Below are positions 11,183 to 22,667 of a DNA stretch of 64,000 nt, one piece after another; position 1 is the first letter of the stretch; each line of letters begins with the position of its first letter. The notes under the pieces are model-generated. The model saw only the letters and a list, made by a program, of their open reading frames with translations. It was not told the DNA's origin and did not search any database. The stretch is from Auricularia sp. M13 (Eukaryota; Basidiomycota; Agaricomycetes; Auriculariales; Auriculariaceae), in contig CM073202.1 of assembly GCA_037042915.1 (NCBI GenBank), positions 1,736,001 to 1,800,000 of the forward strand, given 5' to 3'. The translations under genes were made by a program, and so were the position numbers.

Positions 11183-12533
11183 ATGCCGTGGGACACAGTC
11201 GAGCTGAACGACGGCCACAAGATCCCGGCCATTGCGTACGGCACCTGGACCATTGGCAAAGGTGCGACTAGCGACGATCCTTGCTGAGCGAGTTGTGTCT
11301 GAATATCCTGAACAGGCGACCAGGCAGTCAATCAAATCGCTCAGGCGCTTGAAACTGGCTTCGACCATATTGGTGAGTACCAGGAGGCGCACGGCCTGGG
11401 CTGGAACAGCACTTACTCAGCATCCCGCAAAGACACGGCGCAGAGCTACCTCAACCAGGAGGAAGTCGGGCAGGCCATCCGCGAGTCCGGGTTGAAGCGT
11501 GGCGACCTGTTCATTACGACGAAATTCTCAGGGCGCGACGGGCTTGCCATTCCCGAGGCCATCCGCCAGTCGCTCCAAAAGGTGCCGTCAAGCGCGAAAT
11601 TGCGACGAATTTCGGTGAAACATTGACGCGTGCTGACCGACGTTTCTGCTTTCCTTTCTCGCAGACCGGACTCGACTATGTGGACCTCTACCTCATCCAC
11701 CACCCCAGGCTGGTGGAGAAGGACCCGGTGGCCGCATGGAGGGATATGCAGGAGCTCAAGGCACAGGGATACTCGAAGTACGCATTCGGCCTTCGCGGAC
11801 GTCTCAGAGGCATCTTGACTGAAATTGGCCATCAATTGCAGGAGTATCGGTGTCAGCAACTTCGAGATCGACGACCTCGAACGTTTAAAGGATGCCAAGG
11901 TCAAGCCAGCAGTCAACCAGGCAAGTACTTATCATGGTCGACCGCTTAGTGCGACAGAGAGCAGTAATTTCATGTTACCCCGGAACGTCCAGATTCTGTT
12001 CCATCCATATGTGTACAAGCAACAAAAGGCCCTGGTGGAATACTGCCAAGCAAACGGGATTGTCGTTGAAGCATACAGCCCGCTCATGTGCGACTCTCGT
12101 CTATTGTTCTGAGGCGAGGCGCGTGCTGAATCTTCTCCCCCGCAGTCCCGTGACCCGGCTGCCGGGTGGGCCTGTCGACGCACCATTGTCCAAGATCTCG
12201 AAACGCACGGGAGCCTCGTTTGACCAGATCCTCATCGCGTGGGCAAAGGCCAAAGGCACGGTCGTGGTGACGAATAGCTCGAAGAAGGAGCGGCTGGAGG
12301 GATACATCTCCGCCGGCGACCTTGGTAGGATGATGTGCATGCTACTGGTGATTGCGGGGGGGCTGAGAGTGTTTGCAGAGCTCTCGGACGAGGAGATTGC
12401 TGAGCTAGACGAGGCCGGGAGCAAGGGAAGCAGCGCTGGGGCTCGGATGGCGGCCAGGGTTCTGCCCGCGGTGGGACTGTTGGCTGTCGTGTTCGCTGTT
12501 TCTCGCATGCTTGCGTTGTCGGGCCGAGGATGA
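11183..12533 (+). CDS. Aldo/keto reductase with C-terminal membrane anchor
   Basis: Eight exons (11183-11261, 11316-11372, 11433-11581, 11665-11777, 11842-11920, 11993-12087, 12146-12324, 12379-12533) give 301 aa. The AKR tetrad is visible: Asp and Tyr in DTAQSY, Lys in FITTKFSG, His in YLIHHP. NADPH-site blocks [15 protein letters not shown] and [12 protein letters not shown] follow. It should reduce aldehydes or ketones with NADPH; the substrate is unknown. After the barrel the protein ends in [20 protein letters not shown] plus a few residues, a single hydrophobic helix near the C-terminus, so it is probably tail-anchored in the ER or mitochondrial outer membrane. The intron after AVNQ starts GCAAGT, a strong GC donor. 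Confidence 0.88.
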
Positions 12534-12631
12534 GAGGGAGGATTGCAACACGTGGGAAGAAGGCGTGGGTCAGGACGAAAAACCGAGAGGGAAGAAGCCG
12601 ATGTGAAGCCTATCTTGTAATAGTCCGTCGT

Positions 12632-12638
12632 TATATAA
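12632..12638 (+). promoter_or_regulatory. TATA box of the GATA-factor gene
   Basis: TATATAA, 43 bases upstream of the ATG at 12681, in the short gap after the aldo/keto reductase stop codon. Confidence 0.5.
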
Positions 12639-12680
12639 GAGCGCGAGATCGCATCTTGTGTTGGGCTGCTGCCACTGCCC

Positions 12681-15156
12681 ATGCAAAACGCCCAGCTCAG
12701 CGACCTCCGTCTGCCGTCGCTCAGGAGCCTCAGGTTCCACACGGCCGACGACCCGGCCCAGCCACCGCCCACCCCGACCTCCGCCAGCTCGACCCACCCT
12801 CAGCAGCCGTGGCCACGTGCGCCAGACGCGCCCACGACCAGCGCCCCCCGCCCCCAGCTGCCCGCAGACCGCTATGGGCCCCCGCCGGCCTACTCGTTCG
12901 AGCCAGCGCCGCAGCTGGCGCCCGCCCTTTCCGCCGCCGCCGCCGCCGCCGCCACCGACGGCCAGCAACCCTGCTGGCCGTCACAGCAGTCACAGACACG
13001 CGTGGCCGTCGCTGAGCCTGGGACGTACAACGGCACAATGCACGAGCAGGCGCGGGCACGGACAATGCAGGTCAGCTCTCGTTATTGCACGCGGCCCTGC
13101 ATTGCGCACGCGGCGCTCACGTGGCTCGACTCTCGCAGACGCCGTTCCGCTTCGACCACCCCCAGTCCTCGTCATTCGACATCCAGCCCGCCCAGCCCGC
13201 CGCGCCCCGCGACCAGCACGAGTTTGCCGCGCCGGCGCCATTCTACGCCTCGCCAGACGCCCACTCGCGCCCGGCGACAATGCAACAGCAGCAGCAGCAA
13301 CAGTACCCAGCCCTCCCGATGCCCCCGGCCTGGACTCCGACTTCCTTGTCACCCCCCACCATCTCGCCGCTGGACGCTATGGCCGAGAAGCCAAAGCCCG
13401 CGACGGACAACCGCAACAAGTCCATCTCGCCCCCGGACATCATCGCCAAGGTAGTCCCAGTTATCCTCTGTTTGCTCTCCTTCCCGACTCAGGCTGACGC
13501 TCTATCTGCCTTGATGTCCAGATTGTCGCGCATTGCAGTGTCCTGTGTCAGTTCGCCGCAAAATACGGTATGTGTTGTGTAAACGCGCAGCCAAGTTTGA
13601 GGCTGACGGCGGGCCCTAGAACCCGTTCCACAGGCCCCGCCTGACGACGAAGTCGACGAGATGGCAGAGCTCGCGCTCTCCGTTGTTCGCCTGATCGAAG
13701 ACCTGCATCGCGTCACGATCGGCATGGACGAGCCCCTCCCGCCCTTCTCGCCCACCATCCTCGCCGACCTCGGCCTGCCCTGCGAGCCCAGTATTGCGCA
13801 GTCAGACGCTGACAGAGAAGCCGCGACGCCCCTCTCTTCGGAAGCTGCTGCTGAACGTGGCCGGAAGCGGTCGTGGGACGAGATGGCGGTGAGTCCCACG
13901 GTTGTCTAGCACGTTTGCATTCTTCTGATTCAATGCCATGATGCCTCGGCGCAGTCTTCCGAACGTGAATCTCAGGCTGACCGCGACATGGCCATCATTC
14001 GTGCAAAGCGCATGGCCCAGGTCGCACAGGCCGCCAACTCCGCGTCCGGGTCCACTGCACCCCAATCTAAAGCCAAGTACAAGAAGCGCAGCGTAAGTGT
14101 TGCCACTTTATTTTCATTCCTATTTTCGCCCCTTCGGGACGATTTTCATTCGTCGTCGTCGTGCTGTTGCGACGGCCCAGTGAACCCTTGCTGCTTCTCC
14201 CGAGATGGCAAGGGGGCAACCCTGCACGGATCTGGTCGGAAAATAATGCCCGTGGAGGGAGGTTTTCCAGCCCCCGGTCGCCTCCAGGTCCATGCGGCCG
14301 CGTGCTTTAGTCCTGGTTTTACCTATATTGGCGGCGCATTGATTCACTCTTTACTGATTGCAGCCGGGATTGAAGCGTACCATGCCGCCAGAGAAATGTC
14401 AGGCCTGCTACAACTCAGAGACCCCCGAGTGGCGACGGGGTCCTTATGGAGCACGGACCTTGTGCAATGCTTGCGGTATTCGTGCGTCGCCAGTTTGTTT
14501 TGCGCGAGGTTTTGTTACTCACATGAACTGGTTTAGACTACTCTAAGATGAAAAGCAAGCGCGACGGAGGCGAGAGCGACCCAGACGAGGACATGGCAGA
14601 GCTTCGTCGAACCGTATCTCGCAATCCCGCAGAGGGCGGCGGGAGAGCGCGGCGCACAAAGCGCGCGCACTCGACCTCTACCTCCAAACAGTTCGCCGGC
14701 GGTGGAGAGTTCCAGGTCACCCAGTCATCGGCCATGGCTTCGCACGAGCATTCTCCCCCCGGTCCAATGCACATCTCGCCAGAACTGCAAGCACCCCGCC
14801 CTACGCAACAAGCCGCCTTTGTTAACGATCCGGGCCTGCAGAACCGACCAGTACCCGCGATGAGCGACCCGACAATGCAGGCGCAGCATCGCTCCCTCCC
14901 GGCCTTTGTCGATTATTCTAGGCAACAGACGGCGCATCTGCCCCAGCTCGGCGCTGATGACCGCTACTTCCAAGGCGGCGGCATGGCCCAATCGGTGCCT
15001 CAGCAGAACACCTTCGCCGCACCGTCGTACCCACCTCCAGGCGGCGGGAATCCTCTTATGCTCGATACGTATTCGATTCGCAGCGCGCCTTCTGGACCCC
15101 AACCATATGTACACCCTCCATCGAACGTCCGGTCTTCCCCTCATCTCGCGTCCTGA
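12681..15156 (+). CDS. GATA-type zinc-finger transcription factor
   Basis: Seven exons (12681-13070, 13139-13450, 13522-13567, 13620-13888, 13955-14092, 14364-14481, 14537-15156) give 630 aa. One GATA finger is split by the last intron: CQAC, 18 residues including [10 protein letters not shown], then CNACG, followed by [11 protein letters not shown]. The C-X2-C-X18-C-X2-C spacing is one of the two standard fungal types. The N-terminal about 230 aa are Pro/Ser/Gln-rich with poly-Ala and poly-Gln (seven Q), the usual activation-type disorder. A helical block ([20 protein letters not shown]) precedes the basic run KAKYKKRS. The C-terminal 200 aa are again low-complexity. It is nuclear and binds GATA sites by family knowledge; targets (nitrogen, light, iron or development) cannot be told from sequence. 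The 271-nt intron 5 is long for this window. Confidence 0.88.
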
Positions 15157-15375
15157 ACCTCTGCAATCTATCCATGCTATGTTTTCCTCACGTTCCGCAT
15201 GCTATGTTGCCATTGTGCATCCTCAATCTCTTTTGTAGTTCCATTGCACCCTGCATTACTCTTCCCACCATTGCACGACCTTATTCCGGACTCGCAGGTC
15301 TCATGATTTCGTGGACGTGTACATTTGGGCTTTTGGACTCTATTCGGACACAATTGACGCGCAGTGCGCACTTTC

Positions 15376-17109
15376 TCAGTCGTTATAACCCCGTACTTTG
15401 AGCGCCTTGGCCTCGCCGTTCCCGTTGCTCTCCGTCGCGGCCGATCCTCGAAGGGCGCGATCGCGATCCTGGGCAACTTTACCCGTTGCAGCTTCGTACG
15501 CCTTCACCGATAGCGGGCGTTCACCGTGGGGGGTGACGCGTAAGGCGTGGCGACGATGAGGCCAGAAGTCGAACGTCGCGGTGTGATAGACGATGCTACA
15601 TGCCGCTTGAGCGACCAATGTCAGGTCACGCGACCACCGAGCCCCTCACCGGTTGTCCCAAAGCGCGATAGCGTCCCGTGTCCACCTAAAGCGCACCTGG
15701 TGATCTGTGTTCTGTGCGATCTGCGTGAAGAGGAAGCTGAGGACTGCGTCCGACTCCGCCTTGGGCACGCCCACGATACGGCGTGTGAAGCCTGAGAAAT
15801 GAAGTCTCAGCGTCATCGCTGACTGCGATGCCTGGGGGCTCTCACCGGGGTTGATGTAAATGGACTTCCAGCCCGTCACCGGGTGCACGCGCACAAGCGG
15901 ATGAATGGTTTCAATCTCTTGGCGGCGGACGTGCGTTCCCGCAGCTCTGGCACCCTGTGCTTGCGCTACTGCGCTGTGAACGGCAGTCAAGCCGGATAGG
16001 TACTCTTGAAAGGCCGGGGAAAGTGATGAGAAGAGCGAGTAGCTGCGAAACGACTTTAGCCACTTGTCCCAGGCGAAACACTATTTGCAGATGAGTACCC
16101 CGAGCTCCAAATGGTATCGCCTCCCCTGTAAATTAATCGGCCTCAAGCTGACACGCTTTCAAGGCTTCTCGTACCAAGGTGGGACAGTGATGACCTTTAG
16201 CGACGTAAGGCCTGGCTGTGATAATTGTCAAGAAAGGATAGGGACGTTCGTCGTTCAACGTACGGGCTGCCTTTCATAGGTCTGTACGTGGGCCATATGA
16301 AGATCATTCTCAGCGTGAGGAGAGATACAAAAACTCACAACGTCAGAGTGCCACAACTCCAGCTTGGAAAATGCACTGGGATCAGGCTTGTGCGCGGAAT
16401 CATTGTACACGACTGAGCAGGAGCCCATGAGTTATTTGTGCAGATTGCGTCCACTAGAGACGACCAACCGTGAACTTCCTCAAGGCCCTCCTCTCTTGGC
16501 ACAGGCGTCGTTGCATGTTTGTGCAATGGTCCAAAGTAGCGCCCGAGCTCAAGTTGCTCATGGATATTCAGGGGCTGATCTCTCAGAACTGTGCTGGAGT
16601 CAGACGGCTTGAAGCAGATCGAAATGTGGGAACTCACAGACAACTCCCCGCTCAGCCACAAGTAGAGCCCTTAGAGAATGATCAGATATGCACAGCACGC
16701 ACCAAGTGAGCTTACAGCTCGTCCTTCTGCGTGTTAGAGAGCTGCCGCAGGTCGAGTCCTTCAAGCTCAGTGCCGACAGCAGGTGTGAGGTGCGTGACTT
16801 TGGTCGCAGCTGAGAGGAGCGCTTTCTTCTCAGGGTCAGCTTGTAGCCCTCGATCGACGACCTCGATGTCTTGAAGAGGCGCCCATGAGATCTCGGGATA
16901 CTGTCGAGATGTCAACCGGCAGGCTGGGGCATTGCAAATATGGGCACTTACTCTGGGCTACATGAGCGTCAGCATCAGCTTCACTGTTCTCAGCTGCAAT
17001 CACCACTCGCCTTGTAACGAGCATACTCATAGGTCTCATCCCCATCGTCGCCAACAATGGGAGAATAGAACGGATTGATCACGGCGTTCGATCCGTTGTC
17101 CTGAACCAT
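15376..17109 (-). CDS. TauD/TfdA-family Fe(II)/2-oxoglutarate dioxygenase
   Basis: A gene cut into about eleven small exons. Blocks in order: NPFYSPIVGDDGDETYEYARYK, YPEISWAPLQDIEV, THLTPAVGTELEGLDLRQL, ALLVAERGVVF, RDQPLNIHEQLELGRYFGPL, KLELWHSDV (first Fe ligands His-x-Asp), TSLKVI, HPVTGWKSIYINP, GFTRRIVGVPKAESD, then HTATFDFWP (distal Fe His) and RRHALRVTPHGERP (2-oxoglutarate Arg). It should hydroxylate a small substrate such as a sulfonate or related acid, coupled to 2-oxoglutarate; the substrate is not known. Odd points: the exon encoding ARYK ends at a GC donor (GCGAGT at 17010-17005) and is followed by what looks like a 6-nt microexon (16957-16952, Pro-Arg). The start at 17109 (MVQDNG) is uncertain because a CAG acceptor precedes it; a further 5' exon may exist. 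Confidence 0.85.
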
Positions 17110-17440
17110 CCTGGCAAGTGACCAAGTGAGAACAGCCAATTCCACTCAGCAGACAAGAATTTTTTGTAGCAGGGCAGGAGTCTCGCGCAAGGATGGCGAG
17201 CTATGGCGTTGAAGCTCGGTCACAGTGTAGACTCTTCCTTGAGTCCCTCTCGGACCGGTACCCCGCCACATTCCAGCTCAAATCCGCGCCGGAAAGACGT
17301 GGATTTTGAGAACAGTGCACCTAAACATGCAAAGGGGCACGGTTGAATAGACGTGTCCATGAAGATACTAAAATTATTGAAAATAATGTCCTTGCGACTG
17401 AGTCCGAGATGCATCATGAGACTATCCACCCAGCGTTCGT
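17110..17440. other. Intergenic stretch between TauD and lectin-glycoprotein genes
   Basis: No coding signal is seen. It holds the 3' end of the minus-strand gene at 17441 and the presumed promoter (or an unseen first exon) of the TauD gene. Confidence 0.4.
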
Positions 17441-20151
17441 TCATGCGAAGGTCCACAGCTGATTCTTGGTCGTCGTGGAACGCTGCCAGATCTAGAAGAC
17501 AAGCGTGAATATGAGAGTGAATGCGGGTAGGATAAGCCCAACTCACTTGAAGCTGGTTGCCGTTCGTGAAGACACCATCGGTCACATCGATGCTCTTGTC
17601 TGAAAATCCGTCCGTTAAAACCCTGCGCGATTGAATGCACTTCAGCTCACCGCGGCCGATCCACGTTAGATGCGCGTCGCTGTTGCTGTTGTACGACCAC
17701 ATCTGGTTCTGGTTGTTGGTCGAGCAGGTCCTGTTATATTGCGCAATGATTAGCACATCTCGCCTGCTCAAGGACTTATAAAAGGGACGTGCCAGATCTG
17801 AAGCTTGGTGCCTATTCGATGATGACCCAGTCAGCAACTATAAAGAAACAAAGGTAGGCCGCATACCCTTTGCGTTGACACCCTCAGTCACGTCGATGCA
17901 CTTGTTGCCGAAGACCTTGAAGGTGCTGCCGCTCTGGGTCCAGAGCTGGCCTAGAGTAGAGCCTCAGACAGCGTCACGATAAACTTCATACGAAGACGAA
18001 CCAGCCGAGCCGTTGCAGTCGGAGATAGTCAGCTTAGCACCATCTGCGTTCGACGCGGCGGTGATGCACTTGTTGGTGTTGGCCTGCGACTTGATGAGCT
18101 TGCCAGACGGGGCCGGGCCAGAGGTCGTTGTGGTCGTCGACGCGGTCGTCGTGGTCGCGGTCGTCGAGCTGCTGGGCGGCTGCGAGCCGACGGGGCCAAC
18201 GCTGACGGTCGCGATCTTGCGGCAGTTGGACGACGAGGGAGCGGGGTGCGCAGCCGGCGTGGGGCTCTGGCCCTGCTTCCAGGTGGTCGTGGTGTACTGT
18301 CCATCGGCACCCTTGGACGAGTAGATGCCCATCGGCTGGCCGCTGTCGCTGTCGCAGGACTCGAAGACGTTCGCGTTGTAGTTAGCGGGCATGTTCCAGT
18401 AGCAGCCCATGACATCGTAGATGTGCTGAATAGGAGGTCAGACATGGGTAGAGGCAGAGGGTGTGCTCTGAATTCTACTTGCCTGGCAATACTTCTGGGC
18501 ATTGGGGCCGACGCAGGCACGGAAGCAGAACTCGCCGGCAGAGATGAAGCTCGTCCACTCATGGTACTGCAAGTTCGCGCCGAAAGAGTTGCCGTAGACG
18601 TGGCCACCAACTAGAGTACAATCGTCAGTAGTCGTACCGACGCTAATTCATCCTGCACTGACCGGGGTTACCATAGCCATCGGGACCGTGCGGGTCGAGT
18701 TCGCCACCGGCATCGCCGCTGGGGATGTGCATCTACTCTTCGTTAGGCCAAAATTGGTGTGAGTGGAATTGAAGGAGACGCACGCTGGTGAACTTGCCAA
18801 CACCAGTGATCTGAACGTAATCCCTGAATACGGAGGTCAGTGCTCTGAAAGACACGCTGTCCACGACGTACTTGGTCTTCACGAAGTGCACACCGGTCAG
18901 AGAGCCGTTGGGGATGGTACGAGCACCGCGGCCAGACTTGGTGCAGTAGGCGACCACCTCGCGTTCCTTGTTGCCGACAGTGCCAGTGGTGTCAGGAGCC
19001 CAGAGACTGTGGCTAGATTAAGAATTCCACGCATGAATCATATAAAATACCTTACCAGAAGTCATCAACGTCGTTAATCCATGCGGTCTGGCACAGGGAC
19101 GTGTTCGAGCTGCCGGTACCGCATTGGTTGGTGCCAGACTGTCCCGGCTGGGTCTTGGCCGGGAGTTGGTTGTAGAGGTATCCTGCGCGGATTGAGTATT
19201 TGCAAGTGTCAAGCTTTCACCACGCATACCAGTGTTCCAAACCTTCCGGGGTTGTCAGAAGGAAAAGAAAAACGTAAGGCAAAGTCTTACCTGGTTAGCG
19301 TTGCCCTTGCTGCAATCCCAGAGCTAGAGAGGGGCGTCAGAGCTCCGCCTATTGACGAGCATAAATGCACCGCACCTGGACCTAGAAAGGTGTCAATCGT
19401 AATTCAGAACTAGAGTGGAATGTGCATACAGGAGTGCCCGCCGCAGTGTTGCCCGATGACAAATCAACACACTTGCCCTAAGCACAGGTCAGTGTGCAGT
19501 CCTCGTGAGGACATGGGAAGATGGACGTACGGACGGGTTGTGCTTGAACTGATTGCCACCAAAGAAGTTGTAGTACCTGTGCAGCAGGATGTGTTAGCTA
19601 AAATTAGGGTCATTATGCATGCATGCGGGATATCCCGTCGAACACTGAAATTGTCGCTTTGAGCGATGCCAAGGGCGACTGACGTCGTCGCAGGGGCCAA
19701 CAGCTAGCCCGCCGCTGAACTGCGCATCGTGTACGAAGGGTTGGCACGTGCATACGGGCAGTGTCAGGGCGCCCCGAAGACGGCCAGAGTGTATGGATGG
19801 CTAGACAGGCATTCAAACGACGGCGGCTTACCAGGACTGGTTGTTGTCGGCGGAGTTGCACGCTGCGATCTTGATGGGCGCGCCGTTGGTTGAGTTGCCG
19901 CTGGTGGTGAAGCACATGTTGTCGAAGACGCGGACGCGAGTGTTTTCCCAGTAGATCTTCTGGGCGGTCGAGCCGGTGCAGTCGGCGAGCACGATCTGGG
20001 TGCCCGCTGCCTGCGAGCCGCCCTTGGGCTGCAGGCACTTGGGCGTAGCCAGGCCGGGCTGGAAGAGGAAAGGGCTGTTCATTGTGGGTTTTTGGCCGGC
20101 AACCAGGGCCGGCAATACGAAGAGAGCTGCAGTAACGAGTGACAGAGTCAT
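17441..20151 (-). CDS. Secreted protein: ricin-B lectin + macrophage-activating-glycoprotein-like domain + ricin-B lectin
   Basis: The ATG at 20151 gives a signal peptide (MTLSLVTAALFVLPALVAG). Next comes a beta-trefoil lectin part (CLQPKGGSQAAGTQIVLADC, NGAPIKIAACN, NQSW, GKCVDLSSGN, VQLWDCSKGNANQVW), whose Q-x-W repeats mark ricin-B. The central domain matches the 1-1222 gene block for block: GTNQCGTG, SLCQTAWIND, WAPDTTGTVG, GARTIPNGSLTGVHFVKT, MHIPSGDAGGELDPHG, EWTSFISAGEFCFRAC, HIYDVMGCYWNMP. A Thr/Ser-rich linker follows, then a second trefoil (NKCIDVTEGVN, QIWTCSTNNQNQMW, SIDVTDGVFTNGNQLQ, NQLWTFA-stop). About 18 exons. Two introns seem to start with GC (GCAAGT at 18482-18477, GCACGT at 17792-17787). 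It is extracellular and probably binds glycans on wall or host surfaces; the central domain's activity is unknown. Confidence 0.85.
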
Positions 20152-20299
20152 GGCGGACTCGACTAGGACCGGGAGATGGTAGAGGTAGCGGGAAGAGAGG
20201 CGAGCAAGCGGAGACACAAAAAGTCTAGAGCGAACAGCTAAAGCAAAAGCGGCGACAGCAAATTCCGAGGAACGAAAAGAGATCGTCCGCGCACTCCGG

Positions 20300-20306
20300 T
20301 TATATA
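20300..20306 (-). promoter_or_regulatory. Possible TATA box of the lectin-glycoprotein gene
   Basis: TATATAA on the minus strand about 150 bases upstream of the ATG at 20151; it implies a 5' leader of roughly 100-120 nt. Confidence 0.45.
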
Positions 20307-20732
20307 GGCGCGTCCGCCGCGCAATGCGCTGCATGCTTGGCCATCACTCATCAGCGCCGCTTGCCTACAGCTCCTCTGGGCGCTGGGCAGTCCTACTTGC
20401 TTGCATTTTAGCTACAGACTCAAACCGTCTAGCACCGGTGTCACAGCTGGCGCAGTCTCATTTGTCACATTACGTACTGACGCCCGGCTCCGGATGTCGA
20501 TCACCTGACCACGCGTCCCAGTCTGCACGCCACCAGCAGGTGTCGATGTGCGCCCAAGCATGAGCCTGACGAGCCTTACAGGGTCAGAGTCCCTCAAGCG
20601 CCCACGCACGGTCTACACGAGGACCGCTCGTGAGTGAATGAAATGTAATAAATGTCCTTTACAACGCGTACTTTGTTTCGTTCTTTTTTGACCTTTCGTT
20701 CTTCCTAAATCCCCCCGTCGCCCAAAGCCACC
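20307..20732. other. Divergent intergenic region
   Basis: Separates the minus-strand gene starting at 20151 from the plus-strand gene at 20733. No coding signal is seen. A T-rich run at 20670-20695 lies just before the plus-strand start. Confidence 0.4.
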
Positions 20733-22328
20733 ATGAAGTCTTTCTGGGGCATCCTCGGCGTCCTTTTCGACCTCTTTCTCCTGGTGGTGACCCCGTTCCT
20801 CATTGCGGCGTTCGCAATAGCAGCTCGTCGACGAGAGGCTTTGCAGCTGACACTGCGCGGATGGTTGCGTTTTCCGGTCGCACTGTGCCTTACCGTCGCA
20901 GCCGAGTTTGCGCTGGGAGCAGTATTCTTGGCCGTCAACCCCTTTGTGCGCAAATCTTCGCCGTCGGGGCCGTCGACATAACCCGCACTAACGTGTAGTC
21001 GCAGGTGTACCAATCGACACATCGCCCATGGCTCATACTCTCCCTCGTGTCGCTCGGCTACCTCACCATCAATATTCCCATTCATCTCTTCTATACGGCG
21101 CGTCCCGTTGAGCACCACCATCTGCAGATCGCGTTCCAGACATACACGTTGTGGTGGCTCGTCCTCGCGCTCCCAGCAGCGTGGTTCATCTCCCTCGTGG
21201 GAATCCAGTACACGCGTCTTATACTCGTGTCCCTGGTGTTGTGTCTGCTTGCAGCGCTCTTTGACAGATTCATTAGCGCTGAGAGAGGGGAAATCCGACT
21301 CGAGGGCGAGAGCGCTCCACCACTGCCCTCTCCGACACAGTCTGAGATGGCCCCTGAGAGGGAATGGAAGCGCTCCGCGTTGTCTGGAATATTTGATATC
21401 CCGTTCATCCTGCTTCTGGGCACGCTCACCGCGCTGGGAATCGACCTGACGATGAACTACTATTATCATTCTACAACTTCCGGTGAGTTTGCCACACTCC
21501 CATTACGACCGAACTGTCACTCATGTCGTCCATCTAGCCTATGTCCGCACAACGTCTGCGGTAATTCTCATGGTGTCTGCGCTTGCACCATTCACGCACA
21601 ACTTCCATCGCCTCATTACGAGCTTCTTCGCTCTGATATTCATCGCGACAACATTCCTCACCTTGACCGCATTCCCATTCTCAAGCAACGCACCCCTGCG
21701 ACTACACTTCACGCATTCAATCGACCTCATTGACGGCTCGACCTTCTCTGAGCTCTCAGGGCCGCGTGGCTTCTTCGAGCGTCAGGTTCTCCAAGACGAA
21801 TGGTTCACCCTGCCGCCCACGCGCCGCCCGGTCTGCGACGTCCCGTCGCGCTTCCACACCGTCTCTCGCGGTTATGCCGTGTGCAGATGGAACGGCCCTA
21901 CGACACGGATCTGGCCGTACCCGCCCACGCACTGGATCAAGAATCTCGAGGAGAAACAACTCGGCTTCACCAAGGGTGTGCTCGTCGTCAACGGCCCGGC
22001 GTTCACGCATCTCAGCGGCCTGGCCCTCGACCCCGCCATGACGCTTGAGGGCCAGAACCGCTCCGAGAGGATTGACCCCATGCCGCCCATTGACGACGGC
22101 CGCCGCGGCGTGCCATGGGAGCGCGTTTTCATCCTTACTTGGCTCGCGAACAGCACCAAGTCCGAGCGCGGTGGCTACGTGCTCCTCGGATGGGACGAGA
22201 CTCCCGACAGCGGAGACGTGCCCGATCTGCACGCCGTACTCACGGGCGTTCCGGATTGGGTCCGCGTCTCTGGCCCCTCTGGCTCAAAGCAGCCTCTTGT
22301 GGATGGCTTCAGGCGCTTCGATTTCTGA
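20733..22328 (+). CDS. Pff1-like vacuolar membrane protein lacking the M28 peptidase half
   Basis: Three exons (20733-20945, 21005-21482, 21538-22328) give 493 aa. It starts with MKSFWGILGVLFDLFLLVVT and has about eight hydrophobic segments in the first 300 residues (FPVALCLTVAAEFALGAVF, SLVSLGYLTINIPIHLFY, LVLALPAAWFISLVG, LILVSLVLCLLAALF, FILLLGTLTALGI, then two more). A luminal-type tail follows, with LRLHFTHSIDLIDGSTFSEL and, at the end, GDVPDLHAVLTGVPDWVRV ... LVDGFRRF. That order resembles the C-terminal half of fungal vacuolar membrane protease Pff1. The N-terminal zinc peptidase domain is absent, and no trace is seen upstream. It may be a truncated paralog or a separate membrane protein family; the assignment is from remembered similarity only. 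Confidence 0.6.
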
Positions 22329-22667
22329 CAACGATAATGAACACGAACTTGTGATGTATGCAGTAGAAACCTTCAGGATAATGTGGCGCGTAGCAGCGCA
22401 CTTGTAGTCATTGGCCGATGGTTCGAAGACGCTGACCCCGTTCGAAATATGATTACGGTTCCTTCAGCAAAGAATTGATTACGAAGATTGTGACGCTTGT
22501 CGCGAGTTCGAAATGCGCATTTCTCTGATAATCCAAGTGCGTGATGGACTTCGCATCCAAAGAAGATGTTCCTATATGAATGTTGATACAAATGAAGCAT
22601 TTCTTGACCGGCTGTGCGTTTATTTGCGAGGCACGGTAGGACGTCCATTATGTGGGCCTGTAGGATG
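22329..22667. other. Convergent 3' region
   Basis: Lies between the stop codons of the Pff1-like gene and cupin gene A. No coding signal is seen; it is relatively AT-rich and presumably holds both polyadenylation regions. Confidence 0.4.
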
